Source of the DNA: an uncultured Bacteroidota bacterium
Lineage (GTDB): Bacteria > Bacteroidota > Bacteroidia > Chitinophagales > S012-47
NCBI GenBank assembly: GCA_913062655.1
Contig: CAJXXO010000002.1
Coordinates: 1-37,036 of the forward strand
Direction of reading: 5' to 3'
DNA length: 37,036 nucleotides
A program made the translations under genes and the position numbers. Shown here in pieces: positions 1-8,796 of the stretch (positions within the stretch are counted from its first letter, which is position 1; the number at the start of each line of letters is the position of its first letter). The notes beneath the pieces were generated by a model. It did not search any database. It worked only from the letters and a program-made list of their open reading frames with translations, and was not told where the DNA came from.

Positions 1-2075
1 GTAAATACGATAGCACACAGCTCAATGCGACAGGCGGTGTTGCTTATCAGTGGAGCCCTGGCGCTTCCCTCACTTGTACCACTTGTCCTGATCCGGAGGC
101 ATTTCCTTTGGTAACCACTATGTATACGGTTGAGGTTACCGATCAATATGGATGTGTCAACGAAGACAGTATCGAAATACTGGTTAACTCAGCGGCAGGC
201 AATATTAGTCCCGACACCGCAATATGCATAGGTGGTGCTGCTAACCTTCAAATTGGCGGAGGGGTATCCTATCTGTGGTATCCCGGCACTGACCTGTCAT
301 GTACAGCTTGCCCAAATCCGGTAGCTACGCCTACGAGTACCATTACCTACAATGTAGAAGTAACAGATGCCAATGGTTGTCGTGATACAGCAGATGTGAC
401 GGTTACTGTTAATCCGCTGCCTACAGTTAATGCAGGGCAGGATGTGACCATATGTGAAAATGACGATACACAATTGAATGCCGTTTCGCCAACGGCTACC
501 AGTTTCAACTGGCTGCCTACGGTGGGCTTGAGCAACCCTAATATTGCCAACCCTATTGCCTCTCCGCCTACCACCACAACTTATGTAGTGACCGTAGAGG
601 ATGCAAATACTTGCCAGAATACGGACGATGTAACGGTAACAGTCAATCAACGACCCAATACCAATGCGGGTAATGATGTGGCCATTTGCCTGGGCGATAC
701 AACTCCTTTGCAAGCTACAGGTGCCCTATCTTATGTGTGGAGTCCGGCTGCAGGCCTGAGTTGTGTAAATTGCCCGGACCCACTTGCCCATCCTACGTCC
801 ACCACCACCTATACCGTGGTGGGAACGGCTGCCAATGGCTGTACACAAGAGGACCAAGTCACCGTTACGGTAAATAGTTTGCCCACCGTCACCGTGACAC
901 CTAGCAGTACCATTTGTATTGGAGATGATATCCAGTTATTGGCCTCTGGCGGTGTAAGTTACCAATGGAGCCCAGCAACAGACTTAAGTTGTACCAACTG
1001 TCCCAATCCAGTTGCTAATCCCGACACTACGATTACGTACACAGTAACTGCCTTCAATGCAGCAGGCTGTTTCGATGTCGACTCTACTACTATTACAGTG
1101 GCCAGTCCTGCTGCTATTTCAGTTTCAGCAGATACTACGGTTTGCCCGGATGAACCATTGCAGTTGAGCGCCAGTGGTGGGGTTACATACAACTGGAATC
1201 CACCAAACAACAACATGGTTGGGGCTAATACGGCTACCCCTACGCTTACCGTAACTGAAAATCAAGTGTATACGCTTACCGTCATAGATGTCAATGGTTG
1301 TGAGATTATTGAGACGGTTGATATTGGTGTATTTGTGCCGGCAGATCCATTGGCGACAGGAACAGATACTATTTGCTTTGGTGAATCTGTAGTACTTGGG
1401 GCTTCAAACGGGGTAACCTATAATTGGTCGCCTGAAAACACCGTGTCAGACCCCACTATACCAGACCCAATCGCTACCCCGGATGTAACGACTACTTACA
1501 CTATTGACATCATTGATGCCAACGGTTGTCCCAATAGTGATGAGGTTACGGTGACGGTGATTCAGTTGCCGAATGTGGATGCCGGACCGGATATCTCCTT
1601 ATACTCTTCCTCACGCGCTGTTTTGGAAGTTACTGGAGCGGTCAGCTACGTGTGGTCACCCAATATTTGGATTCAGGACACCAACTCGGCTCGCACCTTT
1701 ATCTATCCTGAAGATTCCATCACTTACTATGTAGTAGGTACAGATGCTTTTGGTTGTCAGAATATTGATTCGGTAAATGTGTTTGTGTTGCCTAGTCCAA
1801 AATATTTCGTGCCCAACGCATTTACACCCAACGGAGATGGTCAGAATGACCTGTTTAGAATTAGCTACTATGAGAATTTTCTATTAGAGTCCTTGCAGGT
1901 GTTCAATCGCTGGGGCCATATGGTCTTTTCCACTGAAGATATTACACAAGCCTGGGACGGTCGAACGCCTGATGGCGAACCGCTACCCGCTGGAACGTAC
2001 ATCTATATCATAAATGGAACAGATGAAATAGGAGCTCCACTGTATCGACAGGGTAATGTGATCATAATGCGCTAG
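1..2075 (+). CDS. Secreted repeat protein with C-terminal CHU_C (T9SS type B sorting) domain, 5' end outside window
   Basis: The reading frame is open from base 3, so the start codon and signal peptide lie upstream of the window. The visible part has about seven and a half tandem Ig/PKD-like repeats of roughly 75-80 residues. Each repeat has a T-I-C-x-G/E-[DE] motif near its start, a central Y-x-W-x-P and an N-G-C near its end. The chain finishes with a CHU_C domain from about base 1800 (VPNAFTPNGDGQNDLF, FNRWG, WDGRTPDGEPLPAGTY). In the Bacteroidota this C-terminal domain directs proteins through the type IX secretion system to the cell surface. The likely role is a surface adhesin or matrix protein, which is inference. 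It is a close paralogue of the gene at 2264: the last seven repeats correspond in order and the C-terminal 150 residues are very similar. The gap to that gene is 188 bases, with no strong terminator between them. Confidence 0.9.
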   Translation, partial: KYDSTQLNATGGVAYQWSPGASLTCTTCPDPEAFPLVTTMYTVEVTDQYGCVNEDSIEILVNSAAGNISPDTAICIGGAANLQIGGGVSYLWYPGTDLSCTACPNPVATPTSTITYNVEVTDANGCRDTADVTVTVNPLPTVNAGQDVTICENDDTQLNAVSPTATSFNWLPTVGLSNPNIANPIASPPTTTTYVVTVEDANTCQNTDDVTVTVNQRPNTNAGNDVAICLGDTTPLQATGALSYVWSPAAGLSCVNCPDPLAHPTSTTTYTVVGTAANGCTQEDQVTVTVNSLPTVTVTPSSTICIGDDIQLLASGGVSYQWSPATDLSCTNCPNPVANPDTTITYTVTAFNAAGCFDVDSTTITVASPAAISVSADTTVCPDEPLQLSASGGVTYNWNPPNNNMVGANTATPTLTVTENQVYTLTVIDVNGCEIIETVDIGVFVPADPLATGTDTICFGESVVLGASNGVTYNWSPENTVSDPTIPDPIATPDVTTTYTIDIIDANGCPNSDEVTVTVIQLPNVDAGPDISLYSSSRAVLEVTGAVSYVWSPNIWIQDTNSARTFIYPEDSITYYVVGTDAFGCQNIDSVNVFVLPSPKYFVPNAFTPNGDGQNDLFRISYYENFLLESLQVFNRWGHMVFSTEDITQAWDGRTPDGEPLPAGTYIYIINGTDEIGAPLYRQGNVIIMR
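3..1800 (+). repeat. Array of ~78-residue Ig/PKD-like repeats (coding)
   Basis: This is protein-level tandem repetition inside the partial CHU_C protein: one truncated unit and seven full ones. Conserved marks are ICxG, W-S-P, a P-x-A-x-P segment followed by TTTY, and NGC. The last unit has replaced the first cysteine by tyrosine (D-I-S-L-Y). The DNA copies are diverged, so this is not a simple satellite. Confidence 0.85.
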
Positions 2076-2222
2076 TAAAACTGATTCCAAGCTTGTTTGG
2101 CAGGTTTGCATTGAGAGAACAAATATTACACATTAGCATTCTGCCTTTTGTATCCTGTATGTGAAGGAACTTTAATGAAGCGCTAACATTTTAATGTTTA
2201 CGTAACAAGTTCTATTTTTAGA

Positions 2223-2230
2223 CACTTTTG
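2223..2230 (+). promoter_or_regulatory. Possible -7 promoter element for the giant CHU_C gene
   Basis: The octamer CACTTTTG has one mismatch to the Bacteroidota -7 consensus TAnnTTTG and lies 33 bases before the start codon at 2264. No clear TTTG occurs at the -33 spacing; TTTA at 2197-2200 is the nearest. It is weak support for independent transcription of this gene. Confidence 0.25.
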
Positions 2231-2263
2231 GTCGGGGTAACACATAATTGAAAGGGGATCAGA

Positions 2264-5200
2264 ATGAAAAGACTATTACTAGCCTTAGGGTTTATATTGG
2301 TGTCAACAGCTGTATTTGCAACACACATTGCAGGTGGAGTTATAGAGGTGGCCTGCACTGCTTCTGGAAATTACTCTGTTACTGTCCGTAAGTATAGAGA
2401 TGTTACTGGGGCAGGGTATGCGGGAGCTATTACGCTCACAGCTGAAGAAGTTAATTCAGGAAATACGCAAAACTTCCAATTAACAAGGGTTCAAATCAAT
2501 GCCAACCTTCAACCTCCTGTCACAAACCCCTGTCTAGTACCACCGGCTAATAGTGGACAAGATGAGCATGTTTATGAGGGAACTATTACCCTGAACAATG
2601 GGTCTGCTTACTACTTGTATCATCAGGATAATGCCAGGAACACAACCATGAATGTAACAGGTCAACCTGGAGCCACTATTTATGCTGAGTACCCCGATCC
2701 TGGAATTTATGGTTGTAACAATTCCCCGATTTTTAATGTAGGACCTCCCGTATCGGTTTGTCTGAATGAGCCATTGAATTATGATAATTCAGCTTTTGAT
2801 CCTGATGGAGATCAGCTTCAATACAGATTATGTGAGGCGTTTATCAATACCCCAGCCAATCCACCCTTCAACAGTGTACCATATACCAACCCTTACACTG
2901 CGCAAGACCCGGTATCTGCCAATCCTAATTTAGCCATTGATCCAGTTACCGGTATTGTAACCGGAACGCCAGACCTGGCCGGCCGCTGGGTTTTTACCGT
3001 TTGTGTAGATGAGTTTAGAAATGGCGTGCAAATCGGAGAATATCGTAGAGATGTGCAGATGACAGTGACAGCGTGCACCCAAACAACAACCGTTAATGTA
3101 CCGACAGATTATAATAGTGTTGCCCTCGGTCAAGATGTAATTGCCAGTTGTGATGACTCTACAGTTAACTTTACTACCACCAATGCAAACGCTTTCAATT
3201 ATTTCTGGGATTTTGGCGTAGCAGGCACCAACGCTGATACTTCAGATATTCAAAACCCAACTTTCACCTACCCTGATACTGGCACCTACACGGCTATGCT
3301 TATAATAAATGAAGGCTACATTTGTGCCGACACTGGATTTGTGACGGTCATTGTATATCCATATACGTATGCGGGTTTCACCGTTGCAGAACCGCAGTGT
3401 GTGGGTCAGCCCATACAGTTTAATGACACGTCATCTTGGACCTATGGTACTACCTTTAATTGGTCTTGGAGTTTCGGTGCAATTGGTATACCCAATTCGG
3501 GTACTCCCAATCCATCGCGAACCTATACTTCTCCGGGCGTTTACAATGTAAATCTGGTAGTTGAATCAAGCAAGGGCTGTAGGGATACGGCCAACCAACA
3601 AGTAAATGTTTATACGCCACCCACGGCCAATGCCGGTCCACCAACGATTACCATATGTGAGGGAGAGCCTGTTACACTACCTGCAACCGCCACAGGTGCC
3701 AATTCTTATCAGTGGACCTCCCCAAGTGGAGTGGCTTCGCTTGATTGTGATACATGTTTACAACCTACCGCCACACCATCTTCCACAACTGTTTATTCCC
3801 TGACCGCCACCGGTCCGGGAGGATGTGAAGATGATGACTTTATAACGGTTGTGGTACAACCAGCACCTGTAGTCAATGCCGGTCCAGATCAATTTTTATG
3901 TGGTACAGGAAGTGTGCAGCTAAGTGCGCAATTAGTGTCTAGCCCAGGTGGGGTATTCTGGAATTGGTCTCCTTCTACGGGGCTCAATAGTACGCAAGTA
4001 TCCAATCCTACGGCCAGTCCATCCCAGACTACAACGTATGTTGTAACAGCTACTTCCATCAATGGCAGTTGCGTAGGACGGGATACAGTTACGGTTTTTT
4101 TAAATGCCGTTTCGGTGGATGCTGGCACAGCACCTACGATTTGTCCAGGCGATACGGCTACCTTATCGTCTTCCACACCAGTGGCTAATGCTACCTATAG
4201 TTGGGCACCTGCCACCAACATATCGGATCCTACGTCAGCCAACCCTGATGTTTGGCCGGCAAGTACTACTACCTACACGCTAACCATAACAGACCCCGTC
4301 TCTGGTTGTAATGGGGTAGATTCTGTGGAAGTCACCGTAAGTCCTTTGCCACCTGTAAATGCGGGTAACGATAGCACAATCTGTATCAATACTACGGCTC
4401 AGCTCAATGCAACAGGAGCGTCTACCTATACCTGGGATGCCGATCCAACCCTTAGTGGGACGAATATTCCCAATCCAGTGGCCTCGCCAGGTCAAACTAC
4501 TACCTATTACGTAACGGGTGAGGACGCTATTGGGTGTGTAAATAGAGATAGCATCACCTTGACTGTTGTGCCGCCAGCGAACATTAATGTAACTCCGGAT
4601 ACCACCATTTGTGCTAATACTTCTGCGGCACTCAATGCGAGTGGAGGTGTAACCTATACCTGGACGCCAGCAGGGTCTCTGGTGGGGGCAAATACAGCCT
4701 CACCAACCGCCTCTCCAACCTCGTCTACCACGTATTCGTTGACGGTAGAAGACGCCAATGGATGTTTTATAGATACAACGGTAGCTGTTACGGTAACACC
4801 ACCACCATCAATAGATGCAGGTACGGTCAACTCCATATGTTTTGGTGACTCTACCATATTAAATGCCACAGGCGGCATTAGTTATACGTGGACACCTAAC
4901 ACCAATATTATTGGCGCTAACACAGCAAATCCAACTGTATTCCCCGCGGCCACCACTACATACACAGTAGTGGGGGAAGACGCTACAGGTTGTACCAATG
5001 TAGATTCGGTTACTGTAGTAGTAAATACATTGGCCAACGGAGGCTTTAGCCCTGATACCGCCATCTGTGACGGTGAATCAGTAGTATTGTCGGCCAACGG
5101 ATTTACACAGTACACGTGGAAGCCGGCTGGCTCGCTGAGTACCCCAACCGGTAACGCAACAACCGCCTCACCAACTACTACAACCACTTACACTGTTGTA

Positions 5201-7624
5201 GTGGAAGACAATAATGGCTGCGTAGACAGTGGCACAGTGCAAGTAACGGTTAACAGCTTGCCTACCATTCAGGTGTCTGGCCTGCAAACTATCTGTGTCG
5301 GTGATAGCGCGCAACTTACTGCTAATGTGACGAGCACTCCGGGTGGTCAATCGTATACCTGGACACCTGCCGCTTCGCTGAATGATCCTAACGCTCAGAA
5401 TCCATGGGCATCGCCTACCAGTAATACCATTTACACCGTAGAAGCCACTGACGGCAACGGTTGTGTGAACACATCTACCACTACGGTAAATGTAAACCCA
5501 CTGCCGCCCATCACGCTGCCGTTTGCATCTACTACCATCTGTGAGGGCGATAGCGTTCAATTGCCGATATCAACTACGGCTACAGGCGCAACCTACAACT
5601 GGTCACCCAATAATAACCTGACCTGTTTGACTTGCCCTGATCCTATTGCTCACCCGATGCTGAATGAGGTGTACACCGTAACGGTAACTGATGCGATTGG
5701 TTGTAGCAACAGAGATTCAATAGCCGTCAATGTAAATGTGCTGCAGCCGGGTAATTTCATCTCAGATACGGCCATTTGTGTGGGTGAAAGTGTCACGCTT
5801 TTCGCCAACGGCTTTAGCAGCTATACCTGGTTCCCGGGCACTGATTTGTCTTGTACCAACTGTCCTACACCTACAGCCACTCCGTCCACCACCACAACTT
5901 ACTTTGCTGCGGTAGAGGATGCCAATGGTTGTCAGGATACCGGTTCTGTAGAAATAACGGTGAATGCATTGCCAACAGTTAATGCCGGACAGGATGTCAC
6001 TATTTGTGAGAATGATAATGTAACGCTTTCGGCTACGGCACCAACGGCAACCGGCTTCAGTTGGAGTCCGGCCACAGGATTGAGCAATGCCAATATTGCC
6101 TCTCCGGTAGCTAGCCCAGCCACTACCACCGACTACACAGTTACGGTTACGGATGCTAATAACTGCACCAACAACGATGATGTGCGGGTCACTGTCAATC
6201 AGCGACCACCAACCAATGCGGGGCAGGATCAACCGATTTGCTTTGGCGATACAATACCCTTGCAAGCTTCTGGTGCAGTAAGCTATACCTGGGCACCGGC
6301 TGTAGGGTTGTCTGATCCTACTATTGCCAATCCAGATGCTTATCCTACATCGACCACAACTTATACGGTTACCGGAACGGCTGCCAACGGTTGTACCGAA
6401 ACCGATGAGATTACGATAACCGTAAATCCATTGCCTACCATTAGTCTGACCCCTAACAGCAGTATCTGCCAGGGAGAAGACATACAATTGGTAGCCAGTG
6501 GTGGTACCGGGTATAGTTGGTCACCTGCCGCGAGCTTGAGCTGCACCAATTGTCCGGCTCCGGTGGCTACCCCCACACAAACCACCGTGTACACGGTAGA
6601 GGTGTCAACTGCTGCAGGCTGTATTGATACCGCATCGGTAGAAGTATTTGTAGCTACCCCGGCCAGTATAGGTATCCCAAATGATACCGCTGTCTGTCCT
6701 GGGGAAAGTGTAACACTAAACATTATTGGAGGTGTGACCTACGATTGGGAGCCTAAGGTGGATATTACCAATGCCAATACTGCCAATCCGACCATAACAC
6801 CTACACAACCTCGTACGTATACTGTTACTATTGTCGATAATAATGGTTGTGATATCCAGGGTACAGTGGATGTGGGTATTTACACCCCAGCCGATCCGCT
6901 GGCCGGTACTGCACAAACTATTTGTGTAGGGGACAGCGTGACGTTGAGTGCGCAAAATGGCGTGACGTATAACTGGACGCCAGCCACCAACATCATCGAC
7001 CCAACGGTAAGCAATCCTACTGCTGTACCCGCACAGACGACCACCTTTACCGTGGAAATTGTAGATGCAAACAATTGTGTCAATACGGATGAGGTAACTA
7101 TTAATGTACAACCGTTGCCTGCCGTAGACGCAGGGCCGGATATGGCGATTTATGAAGACTCTCGAGCTGTATTGCAGGCTTCCGGTGCACAGACTTATGT
7201 GTGGAGCCCGAATGTATGGATCGAGGATACGGCTGCGGCCAGCACCATCATTTATCCAGAGGACTCTATCAGGTACTACGTATTAGGCACAGATGCCTTT
7301 GGATGCCAGAATACAGACTCCATCTACATACGCGTGCTGCCTAAGCCTAAATTCTACGTTCCCAATGCTTTCTCACCGGATGGTGATGGTCAGAATGACC
7401 TATTTATCATCTCGTACTACCAGAACTTTAACCTGAATTCCTTTAAGATATTCAATCGTTGGGGACAACTGGTGTTCGAAACGGATGACGTAGATCAAGG
7501 CTGGGACGGTCGAACGCCTGGTGGAGAGCCGCTGCCAATGGGTACGTACATTTTCCGCATTGAAGGGGAGGATGACCTGGGTATCCCGCAGGATCGACAA
7601 GGAAATGTGACGCTCTTACGGTAA
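2264..7624 (+). CDS. Giant secreted PKD/Ig-repeat protein with CHU_C (T9SS type B sorting) domain
   Basis: This is a 1786-residue exported protein. The start at 2264 is supported by a signal peptide of about 20 residues (two basic residues, a hydrophobic core, then VFA before THIAGG) and by AAAGGGG about 8 bases upstream. Residues ~20-270 resemble the N-terminal module common to Bacteroidota CHU_C proteins (THIAGG, then a VRKYRD strand). A PKD-type domain follows at ~285-370 (YFWDFG, PDTGTYTA), then a second PKD-like unit to ~450. Sixteen Ig-like repeats run from ~453 to ~1695, each with paired cysteines (TIC...NGC). The CHU_C domain occupies ~1696-1786 (PNAFSPDGDGQNDLF, FNRWGQ, GWDGRTPGGEPLP). 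By family knowledge it should be secreted by the type IX system and bound at the surface, perhaps in adhesion or gliding. That function is inferred. A strong terminator follows at 7647. Confidence 0.93.
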   Translation: MKRLLLALGFILVSTAVFATHIAGGVIEVACTASGNYSVTVRKYRDVTGAGYAGAITLTAEEVNSGNTQNFQLTRVQINANLQPPVTNPCLVPPANSGQDEHVYEGTITLNNGSAYYLYHQDNARNTTMNVTGQPGATIYAEYPDPGIYGCNNSPIFNVGPPVSVCLNEPLNYDNSAFDPDGDQLQYRLCEAFINTPANPPFNSVPYTNPYTAQDPVSANPNLAIDPVTGIVTGTPDLAGRWVFTVCVDEFRNGVQIGEYRRDVQMTVTACTQTTTVNVPTDYNSVALGQDVIASCDDSTVNFTTTNANAFNYFWDFGVAGTNADTSDIQNPTFTYPDTGTYTAMLIINEGYICADTGFVTVIVYPYTYAGFTVAEPQCVGQPIQFNDTSSWTYGTTFNWSWSFGAIGIPNSGTPNPSRTYTSPGVYNVNLVVESSKGCRDTANQQVNVYTPPTANAGPPTITICEGEPVTLPATATGANSYQWTSPSGVASLDCDTCLQPTATPSSTTVYSLTATGPGGCEDDDFITVVVQPAPVVNAGPDQFLCGTGSVQLSAQLVSSPGGVFWNWSPSTGLNSTQVSNPTASPSQTTTYVVTATSINGSCVGRDTVTVFLNAVSVDAGTAPTICPGDTATLSSSTPVANATYSWAPATNISDPTSANPDVWPASTTTYTLTITDPVSGCNGVDSVEVTVSPLPPVNAGNDSTICINTTAQLNATGASTYTWDADPTLSGTNIPNPVASPGQTTTYYVTGEDAIGCVNRDSITLTVVPPANINVTPDTTICANTSAALNASGGVTYTWTPAGSLVGANTASPTASPTSSTTYSLTVEDANGCFIDTTVAVTVTPPPSIDAGTVNSICFGDSTILNATGGISYTWTPNTNIIGANTANPTVFPAATTTYTVVGEDATGCTNVDSVTVVVNTLANGGFSPDTAICDGESVVLSANGFTQYTWKPAGSLSTPTGNATTASPTTTTTYTVVVEDNNGCVDSGTVQVTVNSLPTIQVSGLQTICVGDSAQLTANVTSTPGGQSYTWTPAASLNDPNAQNPWASPTSNTIYTVEATDGNGCVNTSTTTVNVNPLPPITLPFASTTICEGDSVQLPISTTATGATYNWSPNNNLTCLTCPDPIAHPMLNEVYTVTVTDAIGCSNRDSIAVNVNVLQPGNFISDTAICVGESVTLFANGFSSYTWFPGTDLSCTNCPTPTATPSTTTTYFAAVEDANGCQDTGSVEITVNALPTVNAGQDVTICENDNVTLSATAPTATGFSWSPATGLSNANIASPVASPATTTDYTVTVTDANNCTNNDDVRVTVNQRPPTNAGQDQPICFGDTIPLQASGAVSYTWAPAVGLSDPTIANPDAYPTSTTTYTVTGTAANGCTETDEITITVNPLPTISLTPNSSICQGEDIQLVASGGTGYSWSPAASLSCTNCPAPVATPTQTTVYTVEVSTAAGCIDTASVEVFVATPASIGIPNDTAVCPGESVTLNIIGGVTYDWEPKVDITNANTANPTITPTQPRTYTVTIVDNNGCDIQGTVDVGIYTPADPLAGTAQTICVGDSVTLSAQNGVTYNWTPATNIIDPTVSNPTAVPAQTTTFTVEIVDANNCVNTDEVTINVQPLPAVDAGPDMAIYEDSRAVLQASGAQTYVWSPNVWIEDTAAASTIIYPEDSIRYYVLGTDAFGCQNTDSIYIRVLPKPKFYVPNAFSPDGDGQNDLFIISYYQNFNLNSFKIFNRWGQLVFETDDVDQGWDGRTPGGEPLPMGTYIFRIEGEDDLGIPQDRQGNVTLLR
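3625..7350 (+). repeat. Array of sixteen ~78-residue Ig/PKD-like repeats (coding)
   Basis: Sixteen successive units are visible in the translation, beginning at successive NAG/DAG or equivalent positions. Several units (for example repeats 9, 10 and 13) carry an extra cysteine pair in a L-[ST]-C-x-x-C-P insertion, and the first repeat has a related D-C-D-x-C. The last unit lacks the usual first cysteine (MAIYEDS). Repeats 10-16 align one-to-one and in order with the last seven repeats of the upstream paralogue. Confidence 0.85.
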
Positions 7625-7646
7625 GTGCGTCTGGCGATACGAATAA

Positions 7647-7675
7647 GACCATTGGGCAACCCAATGGTCTTTTTT
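7647..7675 (+). terminator. Rho-independent terminator after the CHU_C gene
   Basis: A perfect 10-bp stem (GACCATTGGG with CCCAATGGTC) has a 3-base CAA loop and is followed directly by six T residues. It starts 22 bases after the stop codon. The next start codon (7686) is only 10 bases past the T run, so the next operon's promoter must lie inside or upstream of this hairpin, or that operon depends on readthrough. Confidence 0.92.
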
Positions 7676-7685
7676 ATTCTTGACT

Positions 7686-8300
7686 ATGCAATCTGGTCAA
7701 CTCTTAGTGATGTTAAAAACGCCTGTTTTGGGCGCTGTGAAGACCCGACTGGCTGCATCCATAGGTGCGGAAGGCGCCTTGCACATCTACCAACAGTTGC
7801 TCAGGAACACCATACGCACGGTGGCCGAAAGCAGATGGCCAACGCAGATATGGTGGACAGGAGAGGCCGCGGCCTTGCCTGCCTTTCCAACAGGATTTGC
7901 GCTGCATGAGCAGCCAGCCGGAGATTTGGGGCAGCGAATGGGCGCGGCTTTTGCCCACAGCTTTACCCGGTTTCCTGATCAACCTGCGGTGATTATTGGA
8001 ACCGATTGCTGGACCTTGAGTACCCAAATCCTGGATGCCGCCTTCGAAGCCTTGCAGCATCACCAAACAGTGCTTGGTCCCGCTACCGATGGGGGATATT
8101 ACCTATTAGGTATGCGGCAATGGTACCCTGAATTGATGGAGGGCATTGCGTGGAGTACGGCAAAAGTGGCAGCGCAAACCAGCGCAAGAATTGCCGCACT
8201 TGACCTTTCCTGCCATACCTTAGTAGCTATGAATGATATTGATACCCTCGAAGACCTATTGCAGACCCCCTTGCGTTATGAAATAGATAAAAAATTGTGA
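7686..8300 (+). CDS. TIGR04282/DUF2064 family GT-A-fold transferase-like protein
   Basis: This is a 204-residue soluble protein. I chose ATG 7686 over the in-frame TTG at 7680. Family marks are visible: a nucleotide-binding-like start (LLVMLKTPVLGAVKTRLA, residues ~7-23), GTDCW at ~105-109, GPATDGGYYLLGM at ~131-143 and a final W-S-T at ~156-158. These match the family annotated as rSAM/selenodomain-associated transferase 1 (DUF2064), a GT-A nucleotidyl/glycosyltransferase fold whose substrate is generally unknown. The usual partners (a TIGR04283 glycosyltransferase or the radical SAM protein) are not in this window. The stop codon overlaps the next start by one base (TGATG), so it is translationally coupled to the phosphatase gene and in operon with ppk1. 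The role in this context is not known. Confidence 0.85.
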   Translation: MQSGQLLVMLKTPVLGAVKTRLAASIGAEGALHIYQQLLRNTIRTVAESRWPTQIWWTGEAAALPAFPTGFALHEQPAGDLGQRMGAAFAHSFTRFPDQPAVIIGTDCWTLSTQILDAAFEALQHHQTVLGPATDGGYYLLGMRQWYPELMEGIAWSTAKVAAQTSARIAALDLSCHTLVAMNDIDTLEDLLQTPLRYEIDKKL

Positions 8301-8794
8301 TGAAAACGGTAGTCCTCATTCGCCATGCTAAGTCCTCCTGGGATAATCCAACATTGGATGACTTTGACCGTCCCTTGAATGCACGAGGACAGCGGGATGC
8401 TCCCGCCATGGCCCATCATCTGAGCAAGGAGGGCTTTGCAGAAGGTCGCTGGATCAGTAGCCCCGCCAAGCGTGCGCTTACTACGGCTCAGCTTATGGCA
8501 AAGACATTGGGCCGCCCTGCTGATACCCTGGAGACAGACTCACGCTTGTATCACGCCTGGACAGACACCCTACTCGACATCATCCGCGAACAGCCGGCAG
8601 CAGTAGATCGACTGTTGTTGTTTGCCCACAACCCTGGCTTGACAGAGATGGCACATAGACTCACACAAGTGCGGCTGGATAACCTACCCACATGCGGTAT
8701 CTTTGTGGTATCCTTTCCCATAAGCGATTGGCGTGCGGCAGCCTATGGCAAGGGTAACTTTGTTTGGCTAGACTATCCCAAAAACCACCGTTGA
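8300..8794 (+). CDS. SixA-type histidine phosphatase family protein
   Basis: This 164-residue protein belongs to the histidine phosphatase (phosphoglycerate mutase-like) superfamily. The RHAKSSW signature contains the expected phospho-accepting His9. SSPAKRALTTA (~53-63) supplies the family's phosphate-pocket arginine, and the second catalytic histidine is His110 in FAHNPGL. Length and motifs match the short SixA branch, which dephosphorylates phosphohistidine in some bacteria; many Bacteroidota members are uncharacterised. ATG 8300 overlaps the preceding TGA and is preferred over GTG 8297. Only two bases separate its stop from the ppk1 start, so it is almost certainly co-transcribed with polyphosphate kinase. 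A role in phosphohistidine turnover is plausible but is inference. Confidence 0.88.
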   Translation: MKTVVLIRHAKSSWDNPTLDDFDRPLNARGQRDAPAMAHHLSKEGFAEGRWISSPAKRALTTAQLMAKTLGRPADTLETDSRLYHAWTDTLLDIIREQPAAVDRLLLFAHNPGLTEMAHRLTQVRLDNLPTCGIFVVSFPISDWRAAAYGKGNFVWLDYPKNHR

Positions 8795-8796
8795 TT

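Noticed and set aside
2180..2207. Pho box upstream of the giant CHU_C gene
   Set aside because: Two TAACA cores occur, but 19 bases apart rather than 11 or 22. A short palindrome (AACATT-TT-AATGTT) in the same place has no clear role.
5762..6487. Long minus-strand open frame (241 codons) and several others opposite the giant repeat gene
   Set aside because: They lie entirely opposite a convincing repeat protein and arise from its biased Thr/Val/Gly codon pattern. Their translations have no domain sense.
3625..7350. CRISPR-like or satellite repeat reading of the repeat array
   Set aside because: The periodicity is at protein level (about 235 bases), units are diverged in DNA and there are no short identical repeats with unique spacers.
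8764..8796. Upstream TTG start for ppk1
   Set aside because: It would lie inside the phosphatase gene; ATG 8797, two bases after that stop, gives the usual PPK1 N-terminus.
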